In this document: positions 14,619-24,141 of the stretch, piece by piece | Position numbering within the stretch: the first letter of the stretch is position 1 | Layout: each line of letters opens with the position of its first letter | Assembly (NCBI RefSeq): GCF_965229915.1 | Contig: NZ_CBDDJZ010000001.1 | Coordinates: 620,001-684,000 of the forward strand | Direction: 5' to 3' | Source: Marinoscillum sp965229915 | GTDB taxonomy: Bacteria; Bacteroidota; Bacteroidia; Cytophagales; Cyclobacteriaceae | Length of the DNA: 64,000 nucleotides | Translations under genes and position numbers: made by a program | Notes under the pieces: model-generated | Seen by the model: the letters and a program-made list of their open reading frames with translations, nothing else | Database searches by the model: none | What the model was told of the DNA's origin: nothing

Positions 14619-17501
14619 CTAACGGCCACAAATGTCTTGATATGGGCAATAGCTGCATTTCTTCAGATCATCTGTTTGATCGAAGGCTACTTCTGGATCA
14701 AACATCTCGGTAAGCAAGTCAGAAATGGCCTGCTCAAACTCTGGCAAGTACTGTCGAAACTCCGTTACACTTGTTTTATGTTGTTTATCAAATATCTGCC
14801 ATTCAAAATCCTTACTGAACAGGTCCTTTGAGTTGAATAAACCTGGCTCAATGACTTCATAGTCACCTTCGTATTTTTTGTAAAATAGGTAACTGTAGAA
14901 AAACACCTGAAAAGCCGCCTTACGTCTGGATTTTTCCTGACGGTCTACCAACGCCGCAATGGTGGTAAAGTCTTTATCATCCCGGCCAGTCTTATAATCA
15001 ATCACCCGAACCTTACCTTCTTTCTGATCAATTCGGTCAATAATGCCTCGCAAACGCACTTTCTTCTCCTTTCCAGCTACTTGAATTGGAAACTCCATGA
15101 AATACCCCTCTTTTGTGCTGGCCTCCAGGCCAATGATCTTGAAAGGCGCATATTTCATATCATAATCGAGAATCTTCTCAATGAACTTCTTCAATACCTC
15201 AGAAGCAATCAAACTACGCCCCTCCAACTGAAATTTCTTTTCCTTTTTGATCTTATAGTGCTTCTTGAAAGCTTGATTCATCGCGCCTGATATCCCTTCT
15301 CGAATCCAGAAAATGTCTTGTGGATAAATCTCCTTGCGTTTCTCCCGATCTGTAAACTGCTTGTAAAGAATCTCCATGGTATCGTGGAGGATGTTTCCAA
15401 AGACCATGGCGTCCATTTCTTCCTGGACTTCATCTGGTTCATACAATCTCTCTACGTATTTGAAATAAAACTTCAGTCGACAGTCCAGATAGGCATTAAG
15501 TGCCGATGGTGTGAAAGTGCCCGGATGGATGCCTTTGGTCGATTGATAGCCATCGAGGTAGCGCTCCATTTTGGCTTGAATAAGTGGTGTTTTCTGGATA
15601 GTAATTGGAGCAGGAGCTGTCGTTTTGATCGGACTGGCCAGAATGCGTTTATTGATCTGGTAGCTAGACTCCACTTCCAGCTGTTGTACCAGTCTACTAA
15701 GCTCTCCATTGACATTGAATTCTGCCACGGTATTGTAAAAGAAATGGATGTTTTTAGCGCGCTGCAGCAATCGATAAAAAAGGTACGAGTAAATCGCGTC
15801 CTGATGATCAAATACTGGTAAGCTAAAGGCTTTACGGATATTGAATGGTATAAAAGATCCACGACGAGCTGCTGCTGGCCAACTGTCCTCGTTCATATTC
15901 AGAATGAAGACATTCTCGAAATCCAGATTTCTAGTCTCCAAAATACCCATGATCTGCAGTCCATTTAATGGCTCTCCTGTAAATGGTATCTTGAGCGTGC
16001 GTGCCAGTCGGCGAAAGAGCTTGATCAGAAAATCATACCCCAAATCATCCGCCCGATCACCCATCATCTCACGGAGGTGCACTACATGCTCGTAAAACCG
16101 ACTGATGAACTCCAGTTCCAGATCATGCCCTTTATCCTTCCAGGTATCATAAAGACACTTAAGGATATTCATTAGATAGGAAAATGGAGAATCGATCTTT
16201 TGGAAGATAATCTGAAACACCTCATGTTTCAGCTCCAGATCATCCAGATACAATGTGATCAGGTTTCTACTCTTGATCTGTTGGATCAAATCTTTGATGC
16301 GATCTTCTTCGAGTGCGAAAAGCAACGGATGTTCTAGCAGTTCCACCAATGGCTTGTAGTAAAACGATACGCCATTGACCAGGCTTTCCTTGCGCATGTG
16401 TTGCAAAACCAGGACACTCTCCAAAAGACTATAGACGGGAGTATCCTTTAGCGGGTAACCCATGGTAATGTTGACCTTATCTACTCCATCCGGAATGGCG
16501 TGCAGTGCCGGAAACAACATATGTTCCATTGGAAGAACCACTACGGTATTCTCAGGGTCAAAGGAACCGTCCTTAACTAACCCTTCGAGATGTTCGGCAA
16601 GTGCTTTGGTTTGACCAACTTCTAAGGAAACTCCAGTGGCATTAAATGATTTATCCTGCCCAAACCGACTTGGAGGTTCTTTGGGGAATGTATTTCTAAG
16701 TACAGAATCACGAGCATATTCGCGAAGGAAAAACCCTGCCTCCTGCTTTGGGTTATTGAAATAATACTCATCCAAATCCCAGATCATCTCGGCTTTGTAC
16801 TCATGCACGAAGTGTTTGATGATTTTCTCTTCCGCAAAGGTTAATGCATTGAAACCCGCAAAATAGATTTTACTTCCTTCTGCCGGCGCCACATCATGAA
16901 GGTTATCTGAAATTTCTCGATAGATCAATCCCCCATAAGCGATTCCTTTGGCTATTAGTCTCTCGCGATAGTCCGCATAAATAGGCCTAAGGATTTTCCA
17001 GGTCTCCAGAAATGCTTCCTGACTGGCAGTTGCCTTGGGAAGAAAACTGGACCAAAACGATTGAATGATGCGCTTGTCCTCCTCATCCAGGAAATAAAAC
17101 TCTTCATCCAGCTCCTTTTGGGTCTTGATACTGGTGAACAGCTGATCGGTATTGACCAGGTATTGATCAATCTCCTCAAAATCTCGAAGGATCATTTCGC
17201 CCCAGAAGAAGAATTGATCAAAGCTCTCGTCTTTCTTTTGATGGGCCTTATATACCTCGTAGAGTGAGAAAATCGCCTCAATTTTTTCCACTTTACGCAG
17301 CGAACTAAACGACAAGACAAAATCCTCCATACTGATCACCTCTGGCATCCAGATGGGCTTATCGATGTGTTTGGATAGCTCCTTCCGAAAAAACAGACCT
17401 GCTCTACGGTTCGGGAAAACAACGGTGACATTTCTGAGTGCTTGAGCTTCGTTTTTCAACACCCGCTCTACCACTTCTGAGATGAATGACTGATTATCCA
17501 T
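14619..17501 (-). CDS. AddB-like PD-(D/E)XK nuclease subunit with Fe-S cysteines
   Basis: 960 residues. The N terminus (V-T-V-V-F-P-N-R-R-A-G at 25-35) is the degenerate helicase-like part of AddB proteins; a true Walker A is absent. The C-terminal RecB-type nuclease has D822, D835-Y-K837 and H706 (G-N-I-L-H-D). Four cysteines C674, C949, C952 and C958 match the split Fe-S staple of AddB nucleases (one Cys before and C-x2-C-x5-C after the nuclease). The partner is the AddA-like gene directly upstream, whose stop overlaps this start by 8 nt. Together they should process double-strand breaks for RecA-dependent recombination. The N-terminal Bacteroidota form is shorter than Firmicutes AddB (about 1,160). 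Confidence 0.85.
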   Translation of the reverse strand: MDNQSFISEVVERVLKNEAQALRNVTVVFPNRRAGLFFRKELSKHIDKPIWMPEVISMEDFVLSFSSLRKVEKIEAIFSLYEVYKAHQKKDESFDQFFFWGEMILRDFEEIDQYLVNTDQLFTSIKTQKELDEEFYFLDEEDKRIIQSFWSSFLPKATASQEAFLETWKILRPIYADYRERLIAKGIAYGGLIYREISDNLHDVAPAEGSKIYFAGFNALTFAEEKIIKHFVHEYKAEMIWDLDEYYFNNPKQEAGFFLREYARDSVLRNTFPKEPPSRFGQDKSFNATGVSLEVGQTKALAEHLEGLVKDGSFDPENTVVVLPMEHMLFPALHAIPDGVDKVNITMGYPLKDTPVYSLLESVLVLQHMRKESLVNGVSFYYKPLVELLEHPLLFALEEDRIKDLIQQIKSRNLITLYLDDLELKHEVFQIIFQKIDSPFSYLMNILKCLYDTWKDKGHDLELEFISRFYEHVVHLREMMGDRADDLGYDFLIKLFRRLARTLKIPFTGEPLNGLQIMGILETRNLDFENVFILNMNEDSWPAAARRGSFIPFNIRKAFSLPVFDHQDAIYSYLFYRLLQRAKNIHFFYNTVAEFNVNGELSRLVQQLEVESSYQINKRILASPIKTTAPAPITIQKTPLIQAKMERYLDGYQSTKGIHPGTFTPSALNAYLDCRLKFYFKYVERLYEPDEVQEEMDAMVFGNILHDTMEILYKQFTDREKRKEIYPQDIFWIREGISGAMNQAFKKHYKIKKEKKFQLEGRSLIASEVLKKFIEKILDYDMKYAPFKIIGLEASTKEGYFMEFPIQVAGKEKKVRLRGIIDRIDQKEGKVRVIDYKTGRDDKDFTTIAALVDRQEKSRRKAAFQVFFYSYLFYKKYEGDYEVIEPGLFNSKDLFSKDFEWQIFDKQHKTSVTEFRQYLPEFEQAISDLLTEMFDPEVAFDQTDDLKKCSYCPYQDICGR

Positions 17502-20500
17502 TGCTCACCTCCTCTACCGATACGTCATACAAATAAATCAAGTGTCCGGAGACTTTTTCGTATCCCATCTCAGCCAATAGCTTCATGTATTCTTTCACCT
17601 GATAATGGTCCTTTTTTCGAGGAGTCCCGGTTTTAAAATCAATCACCACTGTTTGTCCGTTTTTTTGATTAAGTCGATCGATGCGTTTGAAATCTCCACC
17701 GGGCAATAGAATGGGCACTTCTGTATGCACCTCCCACGATTCATCAAACCAATCGGCCACTTCCTGATGTTCGATGATTTTGGTCAACTCCACGATGTGC
17801 TCGAGATTGGAGAATTGGTCCAGGTCCTTTCGGTATTTGATCTGACTGAGAATGTCGTGCAGCTTGGTTCCACGCCGAGTAGCATCGTGTAGTATCGAAT
17901 CATTAAGCTCTGCGGATCCTTTGATCTGGATACTCACCTTACCCCGCCAAGGGCTCGACAAATAGGATTTTAGGCCATATTCAATCGTGTCTTGTTTTTC
18001 ATGTGTTGGCTGGCACAACTGACCCAGCTGAAAGGTACCAGCTTCCTCATTCCATGCATCTTGCTCCTGCACATGCTGGAGTACCAACTCATATGCATAA
18101 TTGAGCTTTGGAGATGAGGGCATTTTAGCATGACCAATCAGCACCTCCACCGACCGGGTAAACGCCACATAGAGCAAATTCAGGTTATCCAGATAGGCCT
18201 TAAGCTTCTCTTCATAATACCGCTCAGCCCAAAAAGTCTGTGCGAGTCCTTTGTTGTATTTCAAAGGCACTACAGGCAGTTGATTGAATGGCTCCACTCC
18301 CACCTTGCCATCACACCAGAGAATGGTGTCTTTGGTGGCATCATGATCAAACGTCCAACTCATGAATGGCAAGATCACCACTGGAAACTCCAGGCCTTTC
18401 GATTTATGGATGGTCAGAATCTTCACGGCGTTGTTATCATCCGAAATCTGGATAGATCGCTCCTTTCGCACTTCTTCCCACCAGGCCAGAAACGATGGGA
18501 TATCACCACGTTCATTTTTCGCATAATCCAGCACTGCATCCTGAAAACCTTGCAGATAAGTGAACTCTTCGGTTATCTGATTGAGGTCAAACATGCGGAT
18601 GATGCTCTCCACTAATTCGTACAATGGGAGTGTTTTGAGGTATTCACGCTGTTTGACGAACTGTTTCGGACAAATCTCCTCCCAATGCTCATACTTTGAG
18701 AATATCTCACTTTCGGAAAGATCGTTTTGTAAAATGTATCGGTTGTATTCATACAGCCATTCACTCAGCACAATGGTATTTTTCTCATCATTGAGCCATT
18801 TGATCAGAGAAACGATAAACCGTACCAAATGACTAGAGGTGAGGTACAATGCTTCGCTACTGACCACTTCATATTTCAGGTCTGGGTCAGCTTCAGCAGA
18901 GTTTCTAAACTCGATAAATGCATCAGCAATTCGCTTACCTTCATTAGCATACCGGGTCAGCACAGCAATATCACGTAGTTCATAGCCATTTCTCTGAAGC
19001 TGCTCTACCTGATGAATGGTTTTCCGGATGGACTGCTCGATCCAGCTCTCTTCACTTTCCCTGTCTTCTGTAATGAAGTCAAACCGAACCATGCCGAGCT
19101 CATCCGTTTTGTGACCGGGGATCTCCTGACTCACATCAGAAAAGGTCCCAAACACCTGAGAAATTTTACCGTGCACCTGCTCCCGAATCTGATCATCGGG
19201 GATTTCTGTAATCAATTCTTCGAAGTGTCCATGTGATACTGACATCATCTGATCGAAAAAGGCATTGTTGAACCGAACGATCAGTGGGTCGGAGCGCCAG
19301 TTGGTGCCCAGGTTATGGGTTTCTACATGGTAATCGCCAATATCGTGTTTCACCCGATGCTGGAGCAACTCCCAGTCACCGCCTCGAAAGCGGTAGATAG
19401 ATTGCTTCACATCTCCAACCACCATACTGAAGTTGCCTTCATCGGTGGTGTTTTTGACCAGTGGCATGAAGTTATCCCATTGGAAGGCAGAGGTATCCTG
19501 GAACTCATCGATCAGGTAATGGTTGTAGATTGATCCGACCTTTTCGTAGATGTAAGGGGTATCGCTATCACTGATGATCTGGTGCAGAAAGTCGGGCAGG
19601 TCAGCAATGAGCATCACGTCGTTCTCATCCCGGTATTTTTCCAGGTATTTGTTGATCTCAGCCAGAATCCCGAAGGTGTATAGGTATCTCTGGACCTCCA
19701 ATACAGACTTGTACTTGACAAACTCGCGATCTACATAGCTAATCAAATCGCGATAGTAAATCATCACTTGCTCGGTTAGATTGACCAGGTTAGCATCATT
19801 CTGATCTGCTTTTTTCAACCATTTGGAAAGGTCATCCACAGCATTTCGCTTGGCTTCAGTGATGTCAAAATTGAGCTCATCTAGTTTTTCAAACAATCCA
19901 GCGGGTCCACCTGCCTTTCGGCTAAATGTTTCTACACTTAATCCATTGTCTTCCCAAAACTTAAAAACCTCCCGACACATTTTCTGCACCTGCTTTTCAA
20001 ACGGGTACTTCACATTGTTTAACTCTTTTCGGATTCGTTCGAAGTATCCCTTTTGATTGCTCAACTCCAGAATTTGCTTCGAATAGAACTTGAACTCGTC
20101 TTTCGTGATCTCTTTGGACAGGGCTGTAATGTCTCTCCGAAAGTCCCAGCTTAAACCCTCCTCTACTTTGTGCTCTGCAAATTCGGTCAGCCACTTACGT
20201 AACTGCGTCTGCTTTTCTTCACCTATTTCCAGTAAGAGCTGATCAATAACCAACTGCAGAACCTTGTCCAGGTCCAGATCGATTGTAAACGTACCCTGAA
20301 GCCCCATCTCTCGGGCAAATGACCTGATTACCGCGTGAAAAAAGCTGTCAATAGTCACCACACTGAATCTACCGTACTGATGCAATATATCACTAAGGGC
20401 ATCTGCTGCTCTCTTTGACAGTTGTTCATCAGTCACATCCAGTGAATCACAAAGCTCTGAACGCATCGGATGGTTCTCTCCACGAGCCAGTACTTTCAGA

Positions 20501-20700
20501 AAGGTAACAATGCGACTCTTCATCTCCTCGGTGGCTTTGTTGGTAAAGGTTACCCCCAGTATGTTACGAAAAGCGTTGGGACGAGAAAGAGCTAAAGTGA
20601 GGTATGATTTGGCCAGGGTAAATGTCTTTCCTGAACCTGCACCGGATCGATAGATATGAAAGGGCTTGCCGTCTGGTAGGTCCGTCTGAATAATGGCCAT
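17494..20700 (-). CDS. AddA/RecB-like UvrD-family helicase-nuclease
   Basis: 1,068 residues. Superfamily 1 motifs in order: Walker A G-A-G-S-G-K-T (20-26), Ia V-T-F-T-N-K-A, DExx box L-I-D-E-F-Q-D-T-S, motif III V-V-G-D-V-K-Q-S-I-Y-R-F-R, motif V I-H-K-S-K-G-L-E-F-P and motif VI Y-V-A-F-T-R. The C terminus has a RecB nuclease site: G-T-K-L-H-D, then F-K-R-I-D-R-L and V-V-I-D-F-K-T-G. It is the motor and one nuclease of an AddAB-type exonuclease. It overlaps the AddB-like gene by 8 nt, forming a two-gene operon transcribed leftwards. An upstream 260-bp AT-rich gap separates it from the divergent TonB-domain gene. Confidence 0.9.
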   Translation of the reverse strand: MAIIQTDLPDGKPFHIYRSGAGSGKTFTLAKSYLTLALSRPNAFRNILGVTFTNKATEEMKSRIVTFLKVLARGENHPMRSELCDSLDVTDEQLSKRAADALSDILHQYGRFSVVTIDSFFHAVIRSFAREMGLQGTFTIDLDLDKVLQLVIDQLLLEIGEEKQTQLRKWLTEFAEHKVEEGLSWDFRRDITALSKEITKDEFKFYSKQILELSNQKGYFERIRKELNNVKYPFEKQVQKMCREVFKFWEDNGLSVETFSRKAGGPAGLFEKLDELNFDITEAKRNAVDDLSKWLKKADQNDANLVNLTEQVMIYYRDLISYVDREFVKYKSVLEVQRYLYTFGILAEINKYLEKYRDENDVMLIADLPDFLHQIISDSDTPYIYEKVGSIYNHYLIDEFQDTSAFQWDNFMPLVKNTTDEGNFSMVVGDVKQSIYRFRGGDWELLQHRVKHDIGDYHVETHNLGTNWRSDPLIVRFNNAFFDQMMSVSHGHFEELITEIPDDQIREQVHGKISQVFGTFSDVSQEIPGHKTDELGMVRFDFITEDRESEESWIEQSIRKTIHQVEQLQRNGYELRDIAVLTRYANEGKRIADAFIEFRNSAEADPDLKYEVVSSEALYLTSSHLVRFIVSLIKWLNDEKNTIVLSEWLYEYNRYILQNDLSESEIFSKYEHWEEICPKQFVKQREYLKTLPLYELVESIIRMFDLNQITEEFTYLQGFQDAVLDYAKNERGDIPSFLAWWEEVRKERSIQISDDNNAVKILTIHKSKGLEFPVVILPFMSWTFDHDATKDTILWCDGKVGVEPFNQLPVVPLKYNKGLAQTFWAERYYEEKLKAYLDNLNLLYVAFTRSVEVLIGHAKMPSSPKLNYAYELVLQHVQEQDAWNEEAGTFQLGQLCQPTHEKQDTIEYGLKSYLSSPWRGKVSIQIKGSAELNDSILHDATRRGTKLHDILSQIKYRKDLDQFSNLEHIVELTKIIEHQEVADWFDESWEVHTEVPILLPGGDFKRIDRLNQKNGQTVVIDFKTGTPRKKDHYQVKEYMKLLAEMGYEKVSGHLIYLYDVSVEEVSNG

Positions 20701-20960
20701 TTAGCTGTATTTCAATAATTGAGTAACAAACACTTCTAATAAAAAGAAGCACAGTTATCAAATATACAAGATGGACATGCAACCTGATAAAAAGCAAGTC
20801 GCAATTAATTATCCACAATGGATCAATGGCCATTTGATCTGATATAAATCACCATCGATCGAGATTCATGTTAATTCACCAAAAACTTAACATTACTGAA
20901 TTGTTAATTTGTTAACATTTACATAATATTGGGTTATCAAATAATTAACGAAAGGTAATC

Positions 20961-21323
20961 ATGAAAAAGTCACTCTTAACTATCGCATTTATACTCACTG
21001 CAGCAGTAGTATTTGCAGGGTCAGATCCATTGAAACCAACTATGGCTCGTGCGATCAATCTGGATGAGGTGGCTTCATCAATTGAGTACCCTACAGAAAG
21101 CAACCATAATGGTGTGGAAGGAACGGTGATGATGCAACTAAGCATTGATGAAAATGGAAAAATCACTAATAAAAAGGCCGTAACCTATCCGTGCAACAAG
21201 CTGAAAGAAGCTGTAGAAACGGCTGTGGAGAACTTGAAGTTTGAACCTGCGAAAAATGGTTTTGGCCAAGCAGTATCCAGTACGGTTAAGATTCCTTTTG
21301 CTTTCGAGCTAGCAATTGACTAA
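20961..21323 (+). CDS. secreted stand-alone TonB C-terminal-like domain protein
   Basis: 120 residues: signal peptide (MKKSLLTIAFILTAAVVFAG) then one TonB/TolA C-terminal fold, with Y-P at 39-40, the strand V-E-G-T-V-M-M-Q-L-S-I-D, G-K-I-T-N and the final F-E-P-A-K-N-G and I-P-F-A-F. There is no membrane anchor or Pro-rich stalk, so it cannot work as a classical TonB energiser. Such small periplasmic proteins are widespread in Bacteroidota and of unknown role. A rho-independent terminator follows. The convergent neighbour (21384-22184) carries the same type of domain at its C terminus. Confidence 0.8.
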   Translation: MKKSLLTIAFILTAAVVFAGSDPLKPTMARAINLDEVASSIEYPTESNHNGVEGTVMMQLSIDENGKITNKKAVTYPCNKLKEAVETAVENLKFEPAKNGFGQAVSSTVKIPFAFELAID

Positions 21324-21355
21324 TTCCTAAAAGAAGTTATAATAGTGTAATGAAG

Positions 21356-21386
21356 AGGGATGCCCGCAAGGGTGTCCCTTTTTTTA
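21356..21386 (+). terminator. rho-independent terminator after the TonB-like gene
   Basis: Ten-pair stem AGGGATGCCC / GGGTGTCCCT with a GCAA loop, followed by seven T. It probably also limits read-through from the convergent anti-sigma-like gene, which ends at 21384. Confidence 0.85.
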
Positions 21387-22184
21387 TTCTTCTTTTCGAA
21401 AACGTAAGGGCAGCATGAATTGACGTTTTACCGGTTTTTCGTTGACCATTGCTGGTTGCCAGTCCGGCATTTGACTCACCACTTTACGAATCAGGGACAC
21501 AACCGTATCCGACTCGACTCCTGATATTTGGATATCGGAAGGACGACCATCTTCTTCAATGTAAAAATAAATCTCCAGTTGATCCGTATTCAGCTGGTCC
21601 TCAGTGACTTTGGTGTCAACACCCTCGTAAAGATAACGGTAAAGACTATCGTAACCCACGCTGGGTTGAGCGTCGATGTAGACTGACAGACCTTTGGATG
21701 TATCCTTATGCTGGTCCGGTTCATTCTCCTCGGCAACCAACTCACGGTTTTGAGGAGTAGGGTCTACCTGTGGTAGCTTTTCTAACTGTTCCGGCACCTT
21801 TTCTTCATCAACAATTAATGGAATGACTTTCTTTTGCTCCAAATCAGACGTTGATTGGCTTTCTATGGGTTGATGGTCCGATCGGACATCCGATTTAGCC
21901 ATATCCGGGAGTGGTACTGGCAACTCCCTATACTGCTGTGCCAGCGAGTTGGATAGCTCCTCCATTTGTATGGGTTCACGAATGACCTCTTGCTGTGGAC
22001 TCACATCTACCACCCAAAAGGCAACAGAAAGAGCGGCCGCAGAACCGATAGCTCCTGCAGTTTTCCAAATTTTTACCCGCAGCTTTGCCTTTTTTGCACG
22101 TTCTACAATCTGATCAAAGTTCTTCTGTTGACCAACCATCAGTTCGTCTCGCTCTATCCAGCGAATGTTCTTTTTATAACTCAT
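21384..22184 (-). CDS. membrane protein with C-terminal TonB-like domain, putative anti-sigma factor
   Basis: 266 residues. A cytoplasmic N-terminal region of 40 residues rich in Lys/Arg/Glu (about the size of a short anti-sigma domain), a transmembrane segment at about 41-59, a Pro/Glu-rich stalk (60-190) and a C-terminal domain (200-266) with TonB-like pattern: L-E-I-Y-F-Y-I-E-E-D-G, then D-W-Q-P-A-M-V-N-E-K-P-V and the final M-L-P-L-R-F. It starts inside the stop of the ECF sigma gene (ATGA, 22181-22184), the usual sigma/anti-sigma coupling. The role as anti-sigma factor is inferred from that position and topology. The ligand sensed by the periplasmic domain is unknown. Confidence 0.7.
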   Translation of the reverse strand: MSYKKNIRWIERDELMVGQQKNFDQIVERAKKAKLRVKIWKTAGAIGSAAALSVAFWVVDVSPQQEVIREPIQMEELSNSLAQQYRELPVPLPDMAKSDVRSDHQPIESQSTSDLEQKKVIPLIVDEEKVPEQLEKLPQVDPTPQNRELVAEENEPDQHKDTSKGLSVYIDAQPSVGYDSLYRYLYEGVDTKVTEDQLNTDQLEIYFYIEEDGRPSDIQISGVESDTVVSLIRKVVSQMPDWQPAMVNEKPVKRQFMLPLRFRKEE

Positions 22185-22732
22185 GACTTACTGATGCGTT
22201 TTTTTAGTTTATTCAGAATCCTGTAGGTCTTCATTTTCACCGCTTCCTCTGATTTGTTAAAGACCTGTCCCAGTTCCTTGAACGAGAGGTCTTCATAAAA
22301 CCTCAACTCAATAATTGACAATTCCTCATCACTCAAGAAGGAAAGATGACGCGCCATTTGTTCCTTATCCATAGGATCATCAGTGGCTCCTGGTTCCATA
22401 TCCAATGCACCTTGAAGGTCTTCGATTCGAAATAGAAAAGTACCCGTCTTACTCTTTCTAAAATGCATCCGCACTTCATTCAAGGCTATTTTATAAAGCC
22501 AAGGGGCAAACGAAAGACGCTCTTGGTCATAGCGATCCAGCTTTACCAATGCCTTGTAAAACACATTGGAAACAAGCTCATTGGATACTGCTGGATCACC
22601 TGACACTTTGAGTGAAACATACCTGTATATTGGCTCGAAATAGTGCCGATACACCTCTCCGAATAATTCGGGTTCCTTTTTTGCCTTCTTTATTAGCTCT
22701 TTTTCAAGTACTGGAGTCCACTCTTTGATCAC
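22181..22732 (-). CDS. ECF-type RNA polymerase sigma factor
   Basis: 183 residues. Region 2 spans about 25-92 (F-G-E-V-Y-R-H-Y-F-E-P-I-Y-R-Y, then the A-L-V-K-L-D-R-Y and W-L-Y-K-I-A-L-N-E segments), and region 4 about 130-178 with the helix-turn-helix L-S-F-K-E-L-G-Q-V-F-N-K-S-E-E-A-V-K-M. No region 3, as expected for group 4. It sits between a lipoprotein gene (3 nt upstream) and a membrane anti-sigma-like gene (4-nt overlap), so the three form one operon. The regulon is unknown. Confidence 0.9.
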   Translation of the reverse strand: MIKEWTPVLEKELIKKAKKEPELFGEVYRHYFEPIYRYVSLKVSGDPAVSNELVSNVFYKALVKLDRYDQERLSFAPWLYKIALNEVRMHFRKSKTGTFLFRIEDLQGALDMEPGATDDPMDKEQMARHLSFLSDEELSIIELRFYEDLSFKELGQVFNKSEEAVKMKTYRILNKLKKRISKS

Positions 22733-22735
22733 TAG

Positions 22736-23665
22736 CTATTCAAAATATCTCACGGCCATTACTTTGACCTTCTCATTCTTGTTTAATTCCATCACTTCAC
22801 CACTGACCAGATCAATCGCATAAGCGGTTTGCTCATCTATTTCTGAAGACGTCCAAATGTAGTATTGATTGGCCCAGGTTACCGGAAAGTTTTCATATAT
22901 AAGCCTTGCCTCCTCGAGGGACGGAAGGACCCAATCCGATTGACCGTTGTTGACATGGCTCAGGGATATGTCATAGGCAAAAACAGCAGATGGGCTCTCT
23001 GTACACTTATAATCACCTAATGTTGCACAATTATCAGCTCCTGACCCAATACCGGTCGCACTAGCCCCTATTTCTACTTCTGGGCATCCCCAGGCTACAT
23101 TGGCCATTCCATCATCCAATGTCCAGGGGTTTATGATGGAGGAAGTAACCTCGATAAATCTCCAATCATCGCTGGACTCTCCTTTGTCGTAAAGGACAAT
23201 ACCTCCCTGACCGTAATCACCAATCTCAGGATCAATGCCAGCATTCCTAACTCTAAAGCTACTACTGCATTCATTACCAAGATGATCATCCGCATAGACG
23301 CTTACACGCACTTCCTCAAAACCATCTTCGAACACCACCTTCAAAGTACGTGATGTATCAGACCCTATTATTCGAGCTCCCCTTCCAATATCCCATTGTA
23401 GACTATAATTCTCACTATCATTAGTTGGCACATTCTCAGAATAGAAAGCACTAACATAGTTCATGGTATCGAGAGACCCAGCACTATACGAACCACAAAG
23501 GTGACAACCGGTACCATTCCAACCATCAGGAATAGTAGCCATCATCTCTTGATAGCATGAAAGCTGGGTAGTCTCCTCGGTGATAGCTGGCTCTGGAGCA
23601 AGCTCATCACAAGCAATAAAAAGAATGAACAGGGCGAGTAACGTATTTGCTTTATGGTCAATCAT
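22736..23665 (-). CDS. lipoprotein with DUF1566 (Lcl-type) C-terminal domain
   Basis: 309 residues. Lipoprotein signal MIDHKANTLLALFILFIAC (C19). The middle part is beta-rich with paired Cys (G-C-H-L-C-G). From about 150 the segment G-Q-G-G-I-V-L-Y-D-K-G-E begins a DUF1566 domain, with W-V-L-P-S-L-E-E-A-R-L-I-Y, Y-I-W-T-S-S-E-I and V-M-A-V-R-Y-F as its landmarks; the family is common on Bacteroidota and gammaproteobacterial surface lipoproteins, without known activity. It is the first gene of the unit lipoprotein-sigma-anti-sigma, so it may be the surface input of that pathway or a regulated product. Confidence 0.75.
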   Translation of the reverse strand: MIDHKANTLLALFILFIACDELAPEPAITEETTQLSCYQEMMATIPDGWNGTGCHLCGSYSAGSLDTMNYVSAFYSENVPTNDSENYSLQWDIGRGARIIGSDTSRTLKVVFEDGFEEVRVSVYADDHLGNECSSSFRVRNAGIDPEIGDYGQGGIVLYDKGESSDDWRFIEVTSSIINPWTLDDGMANVAWGCPEVEIGASATGIGSGADNCATLGDYKCTESPSAVFAYDISLSHVNNGQSDWVLPSLEEARLIYENFPVTWANQYYIWTSSEIDEQTAYAIDLVSGEVMELNKNEKVKVMAVRYFE

Positions 23666-23892
23666 TTTTACTTTTTTACTACTTACTATGCAGCTATGAC
23701 CAAAAAGTAACGGGTAATTCTATTTTTTTTATGAATTGATTGCGAAGTAAGTTATAAATCTGTGAGCTGGAGGTGCCAAGTGAAGGTATTTTAACCGATA
23801 AACCGGGATATTCTCACATTCCCCACAGAAAAATTGCTTGATCCTTGACCGGTGGATGGTATTCGAAGGAATCGATAAGAATGTTAGGTCTA

Positions 23893-23928
23893 TAAAAAGA
23901 AAAAGGTCGAGGCACCCCTACCTCGACC
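23893..23928 (-). terminator. rho-independent terminator of the tRNA-like RNA gene
   Basis: Eight-pair perfect stem GGTCGAGG / CCTCGACC (loop of 8 nt) followed on the minus strand by TTTTTCTTTTT. It lies 34 nt downstream of the tRNA-like 3' end and shows that this RNA has a defined transcription end. Confidence 0.9.
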
Positions 23929-23961
23929 AGATTCAAATAAACAACATTAACCCAAAAATAG

Positions 23962-24113
23962 CTGTAGGGGAAGGATTCGAACCTCCACAGAGCGGTTAGC
24001 CCCGATGATTCACGATTAAATGCCGAAACATTTAATCGTGAAACACGCGGGATTTATCCCTTATCTCCACCCCCGAGACAGGAGGGCATGTCTGCCAATT
24101 TCATCACCCTACA
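23962..24113 (-). tRNA. tRNA-like RNA, class II D arm, GUC anticodon loop, very long variable region
   Basis: 152 nt. Seven-pair acceptor stem TGTAGGG/CCCTACA with G73 and no encoded CCA; D arm ATG-AAATTGGCAGA-CAT, the form found in Leu/Ser-type class II tRNAs; anticodon arm CCCTC-CTGTCTC-GGGGG with T33 and anticodon GTC (Asp), C38; T arm GGAGG-TTCGAAT-CCTTC. Between anticodon and T arms lie about 80 nt that can fold as GAG/CTC, TCCCG/CGGGG and a perfect 14-pair hairpin (TTCACGATTAAATG) with a T-TTCG-G loop. Dedicated promoter and terminator are present. Position 37 is T, unusual. A functional tRNA, a suppressor or miscoding tRNA, or a decayed/regulatory tRNA mimic are all possible; tRNA origin is clear, amino-acid identity is not. 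Confidence 0.65.
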
Positions 24114-24141
24114 GTGTGTCAACGCATCGTCTTTGCGTTGT

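Noticed and set aside
18130..18615. 161-codon plus-strand frame
   Set aside because: Shadow of the AddA-like gene on the other strand; no independent signals.
23962..24113. tmRNA or selenocysteine tRNA as an explanation for the odd RNA
   Set aside because: tmRNA is about 350-400 nt without an anticodon arm; tRNA-Sec has a UCA anticodon and a 6-pair D stem. Neither fits.
23962..24113. group I intron in a tRNA gene
   Set aside because: The extra sequence (about 80 nt) is too short for a group I intron and lies in the variable region, not in the anticodon loop.
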